This document shows positions 8,545-16,952 of a DNA stretch of 64,000 nucleotides, piece by piece. The DNA is taken from NCBI RefSeq assembly GCF_900112405.1, contig NZ_FOLI01000002.1:62001-126000 (forward strand), in the 5' to 3' direction. The notes under the pieces were generated by a model, which worked only from the letters and a program-made list of their open reading frames with translations, was not told the DNA's origin and did not search any database. Within the stretch, counting starts at the first letter, position 1. Each line of letters begins with the position of its first letter. The position numbers and the translations under genes were made by a program. The DNA is from Fructobacillus durionis (GTDB taxonomy: Bacteria; Bacillota; Bacilli; Lactobacillales; Lactobacillaceae).

Positions 8545-8566
8545 GAGCAAGCACGTCGTGCGGCTC
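8545..8566 (+). promoter_or_regulatory. Stem-loop in the rpmB leader
   Basis: GAGC-aa-GCAC-gtc-GTGC-g-GCTC folds into a two-part stem with a small internal loop, ending 4 bases before the AGGAGG ribosome site (8571-8576). Such a fold could be an L28 autoregulatory site; this is inference only. Confidence 0.4.
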
Positions 8567-8583
8567 GGATAGGAGGGTCACAC

Positions 8584-8784
8584 ATGGCAAAAGATGCAAT
8601 TAACGGTGCACGCACCCGCTTTGGTAACCAACGTTCACACGCCTTGAACTCAAGTCGTCGTAGCTGGAAGCCAAACTTGCAAAAGGTAACAGTTAAGATT
8701 AACGGTTCCGCACCTAAGAAAGTTTACTTGACTGCACGTACTTTGAAGGCCGGTCTTAAGAACGGCTCAATCGAACGTGTATAA
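8584..8784 (+). CDS. rpmB: 50S ribosomal protein L28
   Basis: Structural protein of the large ribosomal subunit, 66 residues. It matches the L28 pattern: [23 protein letters not shown] followed by a basic strand region and [11 protein letters not shown] near the C-terminus. The zinc-type CxxC pairs of some L28 forms are absent, so this is the cysteine-free form. A strong ribosome site AGGAGGG lies 7 bases upstream. It is transcribed alone, with its own promoter and terminator. Confidence 0.97.
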   Translation: MAKDAINGARTRFGNQRSHALNSSRRSWKPNLQKVTVKINGSAPKKVYLTARTLKAGLKNGSIERV

Positions 8785-8812
8785 AAACCACTCCACTGGG
8801 TGGTTTTTTTAT
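8784..8812 (+). terminator. Intrinsic terminator after rpmB
   Basis: Stem AAAACCAC / GTGGTTTT with a short loop, followed by a run of Ts. It immediately follows the rpmB stop codon. Confidence 0.85.
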
Positions 8813-8866
8813 TTTGATAAGGCCCTTGAAAAGTCTTGACCTGAGTTGGGGCTTTTTACCGAATCA

Positions 8867-8875
8867 TGTTAAAAT
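8867..8875 (+). promoter_or_regulatory. Extended -10 promoter for asp23-fakA
   Basis: TGTTAAAAT forms an extended -10; no -35 is seen at 17 bases. A TTGACC at 8836 is too far away to belong to it. The expected leader is about 55 bases. Confidence 0.5.
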
Positions 8876-8934
8876 ATAAGTAAGTAATTTGAAAGGAAAG
8901 TGGAGCGAGATTCTGGCTTCACAACAGCAGTGCG

Positions 8935-9294
8935 ATGGCAATTAAAATTCGAACAAAAAACGGTGATGTCACGGTTGAAAACGACGTAATCGCTTCCGTT
9001 GTCGGTGGAGCAACCATTGCTAACCCTGGAGTGGTTGGTATGGCATCTCGTTCCGCTTTAAAAGATGGTGTTAACCAAATCTTGAATCGCGAAAACTACG
9101 GACGTGGTGTCGTGGTTTCAGAGCAGGAAAAAGGGTTAACAATCGACGTCTACATCGTTGTGCAACACGGTATGAAGTTGGCTGATATTTCAGCTTCCGT
9201 TCAAGCCCGTGTTAAGTACTATCTCAACGCCTATCTAGGCCTACAAGTACCTGAAGTGAACGTCATTGTTCAAGGGATTGAAACCGAGGATTAA
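8935..9294 (+). CDS. Asp23/Gls24 family envelope-stress protein (YloU-like)
   Basis: 119-residue member of the Asp23/Gls24 family, cytosolic or membrane-associated proteins linked to envelope homeostasis. Seen: IKIRTKNGDVTVENDVIASVVGGA, then GRGVVVSEQEKGLTIDVYIVVQHG, then a helix and VPEVNVIVQGI. It sits immediately upstream of fakA, the standard Firmicutes pair yloU-yloV. The only in-frame start is the ATG at 8935 (no ATG, GTG or TTG back to a stop at 8890). The nearest ribosome-like sequence, AGGAAAGTGGAG, ends about 30 bases upstream, so initiation looks unusual. Confidence 0.92.
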   Translation: MAIKIRTKNGDVTVENDVIASVVGGATIANPGVVGMASRSALKDGVNQILNRENYGRGVVVSEQEKGLTIDVYIVVQHGMKLADISASVQARVKYYLNAYLGLQVPEVNVIVQGIETED

Positions 9295-9300
9295 GAGAGA

Positions 9301-11001
9301 ATGACTGAAGAAATCACGACCATTACGCCCCTTGAATATGGCAAGATGGTGAATGCTGCTGCAGCAAAGTTGTCTGCTAACGCTGAAAACATTAATAAAT
9401 TAAATGTCTTTCCTGTGCCTGATGGCGATACAGGAACCAACATGGCCCTTTCGATGGCGTCAGGTGCCGAATACGAACGTGAGTCGCAGGATCAAACCGT
9501 TGGACAATTGTCCAAGGCAACAGCCAAGGGCCTTTTGATGGGGGCCCGTGGAAACTCTGGGGTTATCTTGTCACAGATTTTCCGTGGAATGTCTAATTCG
9601 ATGGCTGATAAGGCGACTTTGTCAGCCCGCGATATGGCAGATGCTTTGATGGAAGCTGCTAAGGTGGCTTACAAGTCTGTCATGAAGCCAACCGAAGGAA
9701 CGATTTTGACGGTAATCCGCGAAGCTGCTGCAGAAGCTGATCGTTCAGCCTCTGCTGGTGATGCTTTGCCAGTCATGATGAAGAATGTCCAGGTTGCCGC
9801 TCAAAAGGCCTTGGATTCAACTCCTGACCTATTGCCTGTTTTGAAGGAAGTTGGCGTTGTTGATTCTGGTGGACAGGGATTGGTAATAGTTTTGTCAGCC
9901 TTTACTGATGTTATCTTAGGCACTTTTGACGAAAATAACTTGGAAGCACCCGATAACGCAGAGTTGGACCAAATGGTTTCTAACCTCCATGCTGGTGCGC
10001 AGGCCGATGAATCATTGAATCCAGATGATATTCAATTCAGTTACTGTACTGAAATCATGGTTGATTTGGGCCAGGGAACAACTTGGACCAAGGATTTTGA
10101 CTACGATACTTTCTACAACTTTATCGCTGATAAGGGTGACTCACTCTTAGTGATTAACGATGATGATGTTGTGAAGGTGCACGTCCATACTGAAGATCCT
10201 GGAACAATTATCCACTGGGGAACTGAATTCGGTTCCCTTCGTAAGGTGAAGGTGGATAACATGCGTAACCAGCAGCAAGCCGTTATTGACGAACAGGCTG
10301 CTGAAAATAAGGCTAATGCTCAAAAAGCAGAAAAGGCTGAAGCGCCTGAATTAGCTGTCTTTGCAGTTGCTTCTGGTGACGGTGTTGCTAAGCTCTTTGA
10401 TTCACTCGGTGTTTACCAAGTGATTACCGGTGGTCAAACAATGAACCCTTCTACAAAGGACTTTGTTGATGCCATTCAAGAGTCTGGCGCAAAGAAGGCC
10501 ATTATCTTACCAAACAACTCAAACATCTTCCTTGCAGCTGATCAAGCCAAGGAAATGGCAGATGTACCAGTGGCTGTTGTTAAGTCTCGTTCAATCCAGC
10601 AGGGATTGACAGCGATGATGGCTTATAACCCTGAGGCATCAGTTGAAGATAATGAAGCAGCCATGACGGATGAACTGGGAACGGTTGTTTCTGGTGCTGT
10701 TACACAAGCGGTTCGTGAAACTAGCTTGAAGGGGCATGATATCAAGAAGGGTGACTGGCTTGGAATGAAGGATGGCGAGATTGTCGTCGTTGGTAAAAAG
10801 TTGGTTGATACTTCTAAGGCCTTGCTCGAACAAATGTGTGATGATGATTCAGAAATCGTTACCATTATTTCTGGTAAGGGTGCTAAGCCAAAGGAAGAAA
10901 AAGCTTTGGAAGAAGCGATTTCTGAGATTGACGAAGACCTTGAAATCGAAGTTCACGATGGTGGACAAGATTTGTATCCATTCTTGCTTTCTGTTGAATA
11001 A
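9301..11001 (+). CDS. fakA: Fatty acid kinase ATP-binding subunit FakA
   Basis: Phosphorylates exogenous fatty acids bound to a FakB (DegV-type) partner, feeding acyl-phosphate into phospholipid synthesis. No fakB is present in this window. 566 residues: an N-terminal DhaL-like kinase domain with the nucleotide/magnesium motif NVFPVPDGDTGTNMALSM (D41, D43) and LMGARGNSGVILSQIFRG, a middle domain, and a C-terminal DegV-like domain. It starts 6 bases after asp23 with only a purine-rich GAGAGA ahead, suggesting translational coupling. It was formerly annotated as dihydroxyacetone kinase-like YloV. Confidence 0.93.
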   Translation: MTEEITTITPLEYGKMVNAAAAKLSANAENINKLNVFPVPDGDTGTNMALSMASGAEYERESQDQTVGQLSKATAKGLLMGARGNSGVILSQIFRGMSNSMADKATLSARDMADALMEAAKVAYKSVMKPTEGTILTVIREAAAEADRSASAGDALPVMMKNVQVAAQKALDSTPDLLPVLKEVGVVDSGGQGLVIVLSAFTDVILGTFDENNLEAPDNAELDQMVSNLHAGAQADESLNPDDIQFSYCTEIMVDLGQGTTWTKDFDYDTFYNFIADKGDSLLVINDDDVVKVHVHTEDPGTIIHWGTEFGSLRKVKVDNMRNQQQAVIDEQAAENKANAQKAEKAEAPELAVFAVASGDGVAKLFDSLGVYQVITGGQTMNPSTKDFVDAIQESGAKKAIILPNNSNIFLAADQAKEMADVPVAVVKSRSIQQGLTAMMAYNPEASVEDNEAAMTDELGTVVSGAVTQAVRETSLKGHDIKKGDWLGMKDGEIVVVGKKLVDTSKALLEQMCDDDSEIVTIISGKGAKPKEEKALEEAISEIDEDLEIEVHDGGQDLYPFLLSVE

Positions 11002-11004
11002 AAG

Positions 11005-11037
11005 AAAAAGGCAAACCAATATGGTTTGCCTTTTTTT
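11005..11037 (+). terminator. Intrinsic terminator after fakA
   Basis: Stem AAAAAGGCAAACC / GGTTTGCCTTTTT with a 5-base loop and a T run. Confidence 0.9.
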
Positions 11038-11058
11038 AGTTCTGGATAAATAGTAAAT

Positions 11059-11096
11059 AAAAAAAGTTCTGTCTCTTTGTTAGCAGAACTTTTTTC
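11059..11096 (-). terminator. Terminator for the DUF4044 gene (works on both strands)
   Basis: AAAAAAGTTCTG and CAGAACTTTTTT form a perfect 12-bp stem with A/T runs on both sides. It directly follows the stop codon of the minus-strand gene at 11098. Confidence 0.85.
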
Positions 11097-11097
11097 A

Positions 11098-11325
11098 TTA
11101 ACGAATTGCTGAGATAGCAGCGTAAATAACTGATCCAGCCATCACGATGACCATGAAGATTGACATAAAGAGCGTCCATTTTTGGTAACGCGTCTTCTTT
11201 TTCTTTTCAACCTTTGGAAGAGGGCGCTTTTCAAGTTGGCGATTGACTTCTTCTTCCAATGCTTTATCGACTGCTGATGAGGAAGGTGCCTCGGCAACTA
11301 CCTGCTTCTTTTTCTTCTTTGACAT
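11098..11325 (-). CDS. Small DUF4044-type membrane protein
   Basis: 75-residue protein. Residues 1-45 are highly charged and rich in lysine (MSKKKKKQ at the start, KKKKTRYQK before the membrane). Residues 46-70 form one hydrophobic helix (WTLFMSIFMVIVMAGSVIYAA). The lysine-rich lead, helix and short tail match the DUF4044 family of lactic acid bacteria, although the charged N-terminus is longer than the ~35-residue forms I know. Function is unknown; topology suggests a cytosolic N-terminus. Ribosome site AGGAGAAC on the minus strand. It is the only minus-strand gene in the first 35 kb. Confidence 0.8.
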   Translation of the reverse strand: MSKKKKKQVVAEAPSSSAVDKALEEEVNRQLEKRPLPKVEKKKKTRYQKWTLFMSIFMVIVMAGSVIYAAISAIR

Positions 11326-11428
11326 AATCCCGTGTTCTCCTGAATGTTCTAGGGATATCTTAACACAGGAATTTGCAAAATTGAAATTTTGGCTTTGGCT
11401 TGGTAAAGTAAACGAGAGGTGAAAACGA

Positions 11429-11767
11429 ATGGTATGGTATGTTTGGACTGGAATATGGGTAGCTGTATTAATGTTAGTGATGCTTTGGCGCTTTTTATAC
11501 CGTGCCTTTCCAAAAGTATCCTTTGTTGATCTAATTACACTACCAACTTGGTTAGTTCTTTACGAGATCGAGGGAGCAGCTTTTTATCGATCGGATGTGC
11601 TGGCAGCCGTGGTGTTGTACTTATTACTAGCCGGGGTTTGGGCCTTTTTGGTCATTGGACGGAATGGTATGACATTTTTACGATTTATCCACATCGCCTG
11701 GCGAACATCGGGATTACTCGCGACGGTTCTATGTCTTATCACCATTATTTGGGCTATCCTTGCATAA
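11429..11767 (+). CDS. DUF3397 family integral membrane protein
   Basis: 112 residues with four predicted membrane helices (about 5-22, 33-50, 58-76, 90-110). It matches the DUF3397 proteins that lactobacilli carry immediately upstream of mraZ. No catalytic motif is visible and its function is unknown. Ribosome site GAGAGGTG precedes the ATG. It is separated from mraZ by a strong terminator, so it is not part of the dcw operon transcript. Confidence 0.85.
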   Translation: MVWYVWTGIWVAVLMLVMLWRFLYRAFPKVSFVDLITLPTWLVLYEIEGAAFYRSDVLAAVVLYLLLAGVWAFLVIGRNGMTFLRFIHIAWRTSGLLATVLCLITIIWAILA

Positions 11768-11797
11768 ATTGAATAAAATTAGGGAAAATTCCCCACA

Positions 11798-11837
11798 GGG
11801 CTAAAAGCTTGATATATCAAGGCTTTAGCCCTTTTTT
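11798..11837 (+). terminator. Long-stem intrinsic terminator before mraZ
   Basis: A near-perfect 34-base palindrome from GGGCTAAA to TTTAGCCC (11798-11831) followed by six Ts. It isolates the dcw cluster from upstream transcription. Confidence 0.9.
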
Positions 11838-11869
11838 GTTACCATTCTTTAAAAAAGTCTTAAAGAAAA

Positions 11870-11899
11870 GTGGAGGGAAGTGGGGGAATGTGGTAAATT
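11870..11899 (+). promoter_or_regulatory. mraZ promoter with MraZ-type operator repeats
   Basis: GTGG cores recur at exactly 10-base spacing: GTGGAG (11870), GTGGGG (11880) and GTGGTA (11890), with AAG or AAT before the last two. The last copy runs into an extended -10, TGGTAAATT (11891-11899). MraZ proteins elsewhere bind tandem repeats of this kind at their own promoter, so this is the likely autoregulatory site of the division operon. Confidence 0.7.
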
Positions 11900-11937
11900 A
11901 TATGTAAGTAATCCACAGAAGGGAGGAGTGGGCCATC

Positions 11938-12369
11938 ATGTTCATGGGCGAATCATCACATAACTTAGATCCCAAGGGCCGGCTCACGATTCCTGCAAAG
12001 TTTCGAAACCAATTAGGCGAAACTTTTGTGATTGCAAAGTGGATGGAACATTCCTTACGTGCAATGCCTTTGGATGTCTGGAACCGACTGGAAGAGCAGT
12101 TGAATAATCTACCAATCGGGAAAAAAGACGCCCGGGCTTTTAAGCGTTTTGTAATGGCCGGTTCAATGCAAGCTGAATTTGATAAGCAGGGACGTGTCAT
12201 TATTCCTACTAATTTAAAAGAGCATGCGGGACTGGAAAAGGAAGTTGTTGTTACTGGTGTCGGTGATTCTTTTGAAATCTGGTCAGCAGATAACTGGCAG
12301 GCTTATACTGCAGAGACTGCTGAAAACTTTGATGAAATTGCCGAAGGATTGGTTGATTTCGACTTTTAA
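11938..12369 (+). CDS. mraZ: Transcriptional regulator MraZ
   Basis: 143-residue DNA-binding protein that controls the division/wall cluster. Two SpoVT/AbrB-like halves each carry a DxxGR element: [15 protein letters not shown] near residue 10 and [19 protein letters not shown] near residue 80. The start [15 protein letters not shown] matches the family and follows GGGAGGAG (11921-11928). The preceding promoter carries three GTGG repeats in 10-base steps, the expected autoregulatory operator. Confidence 0.95.
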   Translation: MFMGESSHNLDPKGRLTIPAKFRNQLGETFVIAKWMEHSLRAMPLDVWNRLEEQLNNLPIGKKDARAFKRFVMAGSMQAEFDKQGRVIIPTNLKEHAGLEKEVVVTGVGDSFEIWSADNWQAYTAETAENFDEIAEGLVDFDF

Positions 12370-12410
12370 TAGTGAATGAGACGATTCGGACACCGCGAGG
12401 AGGGGGAAAG

Positions 12411-13367
12411 ATGACATTTGAACATATAACCGTTCTCCAAAAAGAGGCCGTTGATTTATTAAACGTTAAGCCTGATGGTGTATACGTTGATGCAACCCTT
12501 GGTGGCGGTGGACATACTGGTGTTATTTTGTCCCGCCTGACAACCGGTCGACTCTATTCCTTTGACCAGGATGAAACAGCCATTGCTTACAATAAGGAAC
12601 AGTATCGAGAAGAGATTGCTTCCGGTAAGTTGGTGCTGATTTTTAACAACTTCCGTACCCTCACATCATCACTAGCAGACCAAGGTGTTACTGCTGTCGA
12701 TGGGGTTCTTTATGATTTGGGTGTGTCATCCGTTCAATTCGATCAGGGCGACCGTGGCTTTTCTTATAACCACGATGCACCCTTGGACATGCGAATGGAT
12801 CAGCGTCAAGAGTTAACAGCTAAGACAATTGTTAATGATTGGCCATTTAATGACTTGGTGCGAGTCTTGACCCGTTATGGCGAGGACCGCTTCGGTAAAG
12901 CGATTGCTCGTAAAATCGAGCAACACCGTGAAGTAGCACCAATTGAAACAACTTTTGAGTTAGTTGAAATTATTAAAGAGGCCATTCCGGCTCCAGCCCG
13001 CCGACACGGTGGACACCCAGCAAAGCGTTCTTTCCAAGCTTTGCGCGTGGCCGTCAACGATGAGTTGGGAGCGTTGGAAGATTCCTTAGCACAGGCCTTG
13101 GATCTCTTGGACGTTGGTGGCCGGATTTCAGCCATCTCCTTCCAATCGCAGGAAGACCGCTTGATTAAGCAAATGTTTAAGGAAAAGTCTCAGGCACCAG
13201 AATTGCCACGAGGCCTTCCGGTCATTCCGGAAGAAATGCAACCAGATTATAAGTTATTAACTCGCAAGGCCATTAGGCCAAGTGAAGAGGAACAAGAAGA
13301 AAATCACCGTTCTTCTTCAGCACAGCTGCGAGGGATTGAACGGTTAAAAGTATCGGACGAAAGTTAA
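12411..13367 (+). CDS. rsmH: 16S rRNA (cytosine-1402-N4) methyltransferase RsmH
   Basis: SAM-dependent methylation of C1402 in the 30S P site. 318 residues; motifs [13 protein letters not shown], the SAM loop [31 protein letters not shown] and [17 protein letters not shown] are diagnostic. A longer frame opens at a GTG (12372), but the ATG at 12411 is chosen because GAGGAGGGGG ends 5 bases before it and the protein then begins MTFEHITVL as in relatives. Second gene of the dcw operon. Confidence 0.96.
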   Translation: MTFEHITVLQKEAVDLLNVKPDGVYVDATLGGGGHTGVILSRLTTGRLYSFDQDETAIAYNKEQYREEIASGKLVLIFNNFRTLTSSLADQGVTAVDGVLYDLGVSSVQFDQGDRGFSYNHDAPLDMRMDQRQELTAKTIVNDWPFNDLVRVLTRYGEDRFGKAIARKIEQHREVAPIETTFELVEIIKEAIPAPARRHGGHPAKRSFQALRVAVNDELGALEDSLAQALDLLDVGGRISAISFQSQEDRLIKQMFKEKSQAPELPRGLPVIPEEMQPDYKLLTRKAIRPSEEEQEENHRSSSAQLRGIERLKVSDES

Positions 13368-13420
13368 CTTTAAATTTCTGAAATGATTGAAAAGTAATTC
13401 GCAGAAAAGGAGAGAATTCA

Positions 13421-13789
13421 ATGGCACAAAACGCATACCATTACCAAGATGCGGCAAGAGCACTGCCTAAGCAAGCTGCCCGTAAAAAAGTTAAGGTTAA
13501 AAAGCGCTATCAGCCTGCTGTCTGGACAAAGCAAGAACGTTCACTTGTGATTGTCATGGCAGTAACGGTTCTCTTCATGATGTTGGCAACCGTTTGGACA
13601 ACCGTTTCAATGCAACGTGTTGATGCACGAAATCAAGCTGTTAGCGAAAAAATCGACAAGGTGAAGGAAGAAAACGATTCCTACCGTGGCGATATTCAGG
13701 CGAAAACGAACAAGGATAACTTGGAGAAAGTTGCGAAGTCAGCTAACATGGAACAAAGTACTAATAACGTTCGCAACGTCAATCAATAA
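13421..13789 (+). CDS. ftsL: Cell division protein FtsL
   Basis: 122-residue bitopic division protein. Basic cytosolic N-terminus (1-40), one membrane helix (about 41-62), then an extracellular coiled coil (63-110) that pairs with DivIC and DivIB at the septum. The sequence is poorly conserved; identification rests on size, topology and position between rsmH and the transpeptidase gene. Ribosome site AAAGGAGAG. It ends 2 bases before the PBP start. Confidence 0.88.
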   Translation: MAQNAYHYQDAARALPKQAARKKVKVKKRYQPAVWTKQERSLVIVMAVTVLFMMLATVWTTVSMQRVDARNQAVSEKIDKVKEENDSYRGDIQAKTNKDNLEKVAKSANMEQSTNNVRNVNQ

Positions 13790-13791
13790 TA

Positions 13792-15933
13792 ATGAAACAA
13801 AGTAAAAGACGACAACTCGGTAAAAAAATCACTGGTAATGCCAAGAAATTCGGCCTCCTTTTAGGCCTTTTTGCATTAATCATCATTGTGATTATGGGTG
13901 GTCGTCTTTTTCAAATTGCCGGGGTGAAAACGGTTAATAACCACAACCTAACTGCTGCTACTCGGATGACTTTTATGCAAAAGTCAACGGTACCAGCAAC
14001 CCGTGGACAAATCCTTTCTTCAAATGGGTCAGTCTTAGCGGACAATTCAACGGTTTATGATATGTACGCCGTTTTGGATAAGAAACAAAAGGTGAATGGT
14101 AAGGCGGATTACGTTACAGACCCTAAAAAGGCTGCTGAAGAAATTGCACCAATTATCGGGGCGGACCAAAACGATTTGTATAGCCTTCTTTCATCGAATA
14201 AATTACAGGTTGAATTGGGGGCAAAGGCGAAAAACCTTTCTGTTGACCAATATAATCAGATTAAGAAGTTAAACTTATCTGGAATTAAGTTTACGGCTCA
14301 ACCAGCCCGTTATTATCCAAACAACCGAATGGCCTCCCATATTATTGGCCTAACGAATTCTGTTTCAAATAACGTTGGTCAAAAGACTCTAAACGGGGTT
14401 TTGGGTATCGAAGATTATAAGAATACCGCCTTACGTGGTAAGGACGGCTTGACGACAACACTTGGTTCCGACGTTCAAACTTCGAAAAAGAACCAAGTTA
14501 AAAACGGTTCGAACGTGACTTTGACCATTAACGAAAAGTTACAAGCCACACTTGAAAACCGAATGGATGTTTTGTTTGCTGGTACAAAGGCCAAATCTGC
14601 TTCCGCCTTTGTGATGGAAGCTAAGACTGGAAAGATTGTGGCTGCTACTCAGCGTCCAAACTTTGATCCGAATACGCAGGACGGTTTGTCTGATGCTTGG
14701 GAAAATCTTTTGAACCAGGGAGCCTTTGAACCCGGTTCGACGATGAAGACGATTACCTTGGCCGCGGCTATTCAAGAGAAAAAATGGCAACCAAATGCTA
14801 CTTATAAATCCGGTACTTTGGATATTAACGGGCAAAAGGTTACCGATGCCTTTGGAAATAACGCCGGAATGTTGACTTACCGCCAGGCCTTCGAACGTTC
14901 ATCAAACGTTGGTTTTGCTAAGATTGAGCAGTCCTTAGGGGCTAAAACTTGGAAGTCATACATTAACCGTTTCCACTTCTTAAAGAAGACGGGTATTGAA
15001 CTGCCAAACGAGCAATCTGGTTCCATGTCATTCGAACAGCCAATTGATCAGGCTAACACTTCTTATGGTCAGGCCATTCGAACAACACCAGCCCAAATGC
15101 TTCAAGCTTATTCAGCCTTTGCTAACAAGGGAACGATGATTAAGCCTTACTTAGTTGAAAAGACGACTAATCCGACAACTGGTAAGACAATTTCAACTGG
15201 GAAAACAACCGAAGTTGGTAAGCCCGTTTCCGCTTCAACGGCCAAAGAGGTTTTGTCCAACATGGAAGGGGTTGTCAATGCCGATGATGGTACTGCAAAG
15301 CAGTATTCACTTTCAGATGTTGGTTACCAAGTAGCGGCAAAAACCGGTACTGCCCAAGTTGCTGAAAACGGAAAGTACCTGGACGGCCTAACGAACGCGA
15401 TTCACTCGGTTATGGCCTTGGTCCCTGGTGATAATCCAAAGTACATTATGTACATTGTTGTTCGTCAGCCTCAGGTATTTCCTGATGCTAACATCCAGAT
15501 TACCTTGAACAATGTTTTCCGTCCTGTGATGTTGCAGGCCTTAAACGATAACGATGCCACTGTGAAATCCGCTACTAAGACGGTTGAAATGCCAGATGTT
15601 CGTGGTAAGTCCATTGAAGATGCTGAAAAGACTTTGACAGACCTGGGCATGAAAGTGGTTACTGTTGGAAGTAAGGGGAAGATTACCGCGCAGACGATTA
15701 AGGGTGGTCAATCCGCCGTGAAGGGACAGCTTGTTCTGCTGTCTGCTTCGGGAACGGTAACCGTACCTGATATGTCTGGTTGGACAAAAAGCGAAGTTTT
15801 GTCATGGGGTAATCTTGCTGGTGTTAAAATAACATTATCAGGATCTGGTTACGTTGAGAAGCAGTCGGTCAAGACTGGTAGTGACGTATCCGGCCATAAG
15901 AATATAACCGTAACGTTTAAAGAGAAGGATTAG
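13792..15933 (+). CDS. pbp2X: Septal penicillin-binding protein 2X-type transpeptidase with PASTA domains
   Basis: Class B PBP that cross-links septal peptidoglycan. 713 residues: one N-terminal membrane helix (about 20-42), a dimerisation domain, then the transpeptidase domain with S316-T-M-K319, S370-S-N372 and K517-T-G. Two C-terminal PASTA repeats lie at about 596-654 and 655-711. Position in the dcw cluster between ftsL and mraY matches pneumococcal PBP2X. It is a plausible substrate or partner of the PASTA kinase at 3924. Confidence 0.95.
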   Translation: MKQSKRRQLGKKITGNAKKFGLLLGLFALIIIVIMGGRLFQIAGVKTVNNHNLTAATRMTFMQKSTVPATRGQILSSNGSVLADNSTVYDMYAVLDKKQKVNGKADYVTDPKKAAEEIAPIIGADQNDLYSLLSSNKLQVELGAKAKNLSVDQYNQIKKLNLSGIKFTAQPARYYPNNRMASHIIGLTNSVSNNVGQKTLNGVLGIEDYKNTALRGKDGLTTTLGSDVQTSKKNQVKNGSNVTLTINEKLQATLENRMDVLFAGTKAKSASAFVMEAKTGKIVAATQRPNFDPNTQDGLSDAWENLLNQGAFEPGSTMKTITLAAAIQEKKWQPNATYKSGTLDINGQKVTDAFGNNAGMLTYRQAFERSSNVGFAKIEQSLGAKTWKSYINRFHFLKKTGIELPNEQSGSMSFEQPIDQANTSYGQAIRTTPAQMLQAYSAFANKGTMIKPYLVEKTTNPTTGKTISTGKTTEVGKPVSASTAKEVLSNMEGVVNADDGTAKQYSLSDVGYQVAAKTGTAQVAENGKYLDGLTNAIHSVMALVPGDNPKYIMYIVVRQPQVFPDANIQITLNNVFRPVMLQALNDNDATVKSATKTVEMPDVRGKSIEDAEKTLTDLGMKVVTVGSKGKITAQTIKGGQSAVKGQLVLLSASGTVTVPDMSGWTKSEVLSWGNLAGVKITLSGSGYVEKQSVKTGSDVSGHKNITVTFKEKD

Positions 15934-15936
15934 GGA

Positions 15937-16893
15937 ATGCTTGTATTAGAATTTCTGTTGGGGATGGTGCTAACGGCCATTGCGATGCCAACTGTGATTA
16001 AGAAGTTAAAAGAGAGTAAGGAACAAGCCGCGATTCGAGTGCTTGGACCTGATCATCAACAAAAGGCTGGTACACCATCGCTTGGTGGGGCTGTCTTCGG
16101 ACTAGTAACAGTTGTGATTGTTTTCTGTTTACCATCGACCTACCAAGACCACCGTTCATTGACAACCATCTTGGCACTGTCAGTTGGTTTTGCTTCCTAC
16201 GGTGTGATTGGTGCTGTGGATGATATTTTAAAGCAGATTCACCATGCAACTGATGGCTTTGCCTTTAAGCCAAAGTTAGCTGCACAAACTGTTTCGGCCG
16301 TTGTGGTTATGCTCTTACTCTGGGCAATGCACGTTCCTGCCGAATTGAACTTGCCATTCTTTGGTGTTGTTCATTTGGGATTCTTCTACGTGATTTTCCT
16401 TTGGTTCTGGTTAGTTGGTTGGTCAAACGCAACGAACTTAACGGATGGTTTGGATGGCCTTTTGACAGGGTTAGCCTTGATTGCATACGGTGCCTATACC
16501 ATCATGGCGGTTCACGTTGAGAACTGGGCGATGGTTTCCTTTAACTTTGTTTTGATGGGATCCCTTGTTGGTTTCCTTTTGTTCAACAAGCCTAAGGCTA
16601 AGATCTTCATGGGTGACTGTGGTTCCTTAGCCATTGGGGCCGGCTTGGCAGTTGAATCTATTCAGTTACACGCGGTCGTTTCCCTCTTGATTATTGGTTT
16701 GATTTTCGTTATTGAAACCCTTTCGGTTATTATCCAGACGATTTCTTACCACTTCTTCAAAGTCCGTGTCTTTCCAATGGCGCCAATCCACCATTCCTTT
16801 GAAAAGTTTGGTTGGACGGAATGGCAAATTGACGCTGCCTTCTGGACGTTCGGTTTGCTATCCGCAGCCTTTGGATTATGGTTATTTCAATAA
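15937..16893 (+). CDS. mraY: Phospho-MurNAc-pentapeptide transferase MraY
   Basis: Integral membrane enzyme making lipid I from UDP-MurNAc-pentapeptide and undecaprenyl phosphate. 318 residues, about ten membrane helices. Motifs: GTPSLGGAVFGL, the aspartate-rich GAVDDILK, NATNLTDGLDGLLTGL, MGDCGSLAIGAGL and PIHHSFEKFGWTEWQI. It begins 3 bases after the PBP stop, with AAGGA in the end of that gene as ribosome site. Confidence 0.97.
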   Translation: MLVLEFLLGMVLTAIAMPTVIKKLKESKEQAAIRVLGPDHQQKAGTPSLGGAVFGLVTVVIVFCLPSTYQDHRSLTTILALSVGFASYGVIGAVDDILKQIHHATDGFAFKPKLAAQTVSAVVVMLLLWAMHVPAELNLPFFGVVHLGFFYVIFLWFWLVGWSNATNLTDGLDGLLTGLALIAYGAYTIMAVHVENWAMVSFNFVLMGSLVGFLLFNKPKAKIFMGDCGSLAIGAGLAVESIQLHAVVSLLIIGLIFVIETLSVIIQTISYHFFKVRVFPMAPIHHSFEKFGWTEWQIDAAFWTFGLLSAAFGLWLFQ

Positions 16894-16952
16894 TATTTAA
16901 AATGGTGGTTTAACCACCGTACATAAAAAAATATAAATGGGGAGTAGTACTT

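Noticed and set aside
8836-8841. TTGACC as -35 of the asp23 promoter
   Set aside because: The spacing to the extended -10 is 28 bases, too long for one promoter.
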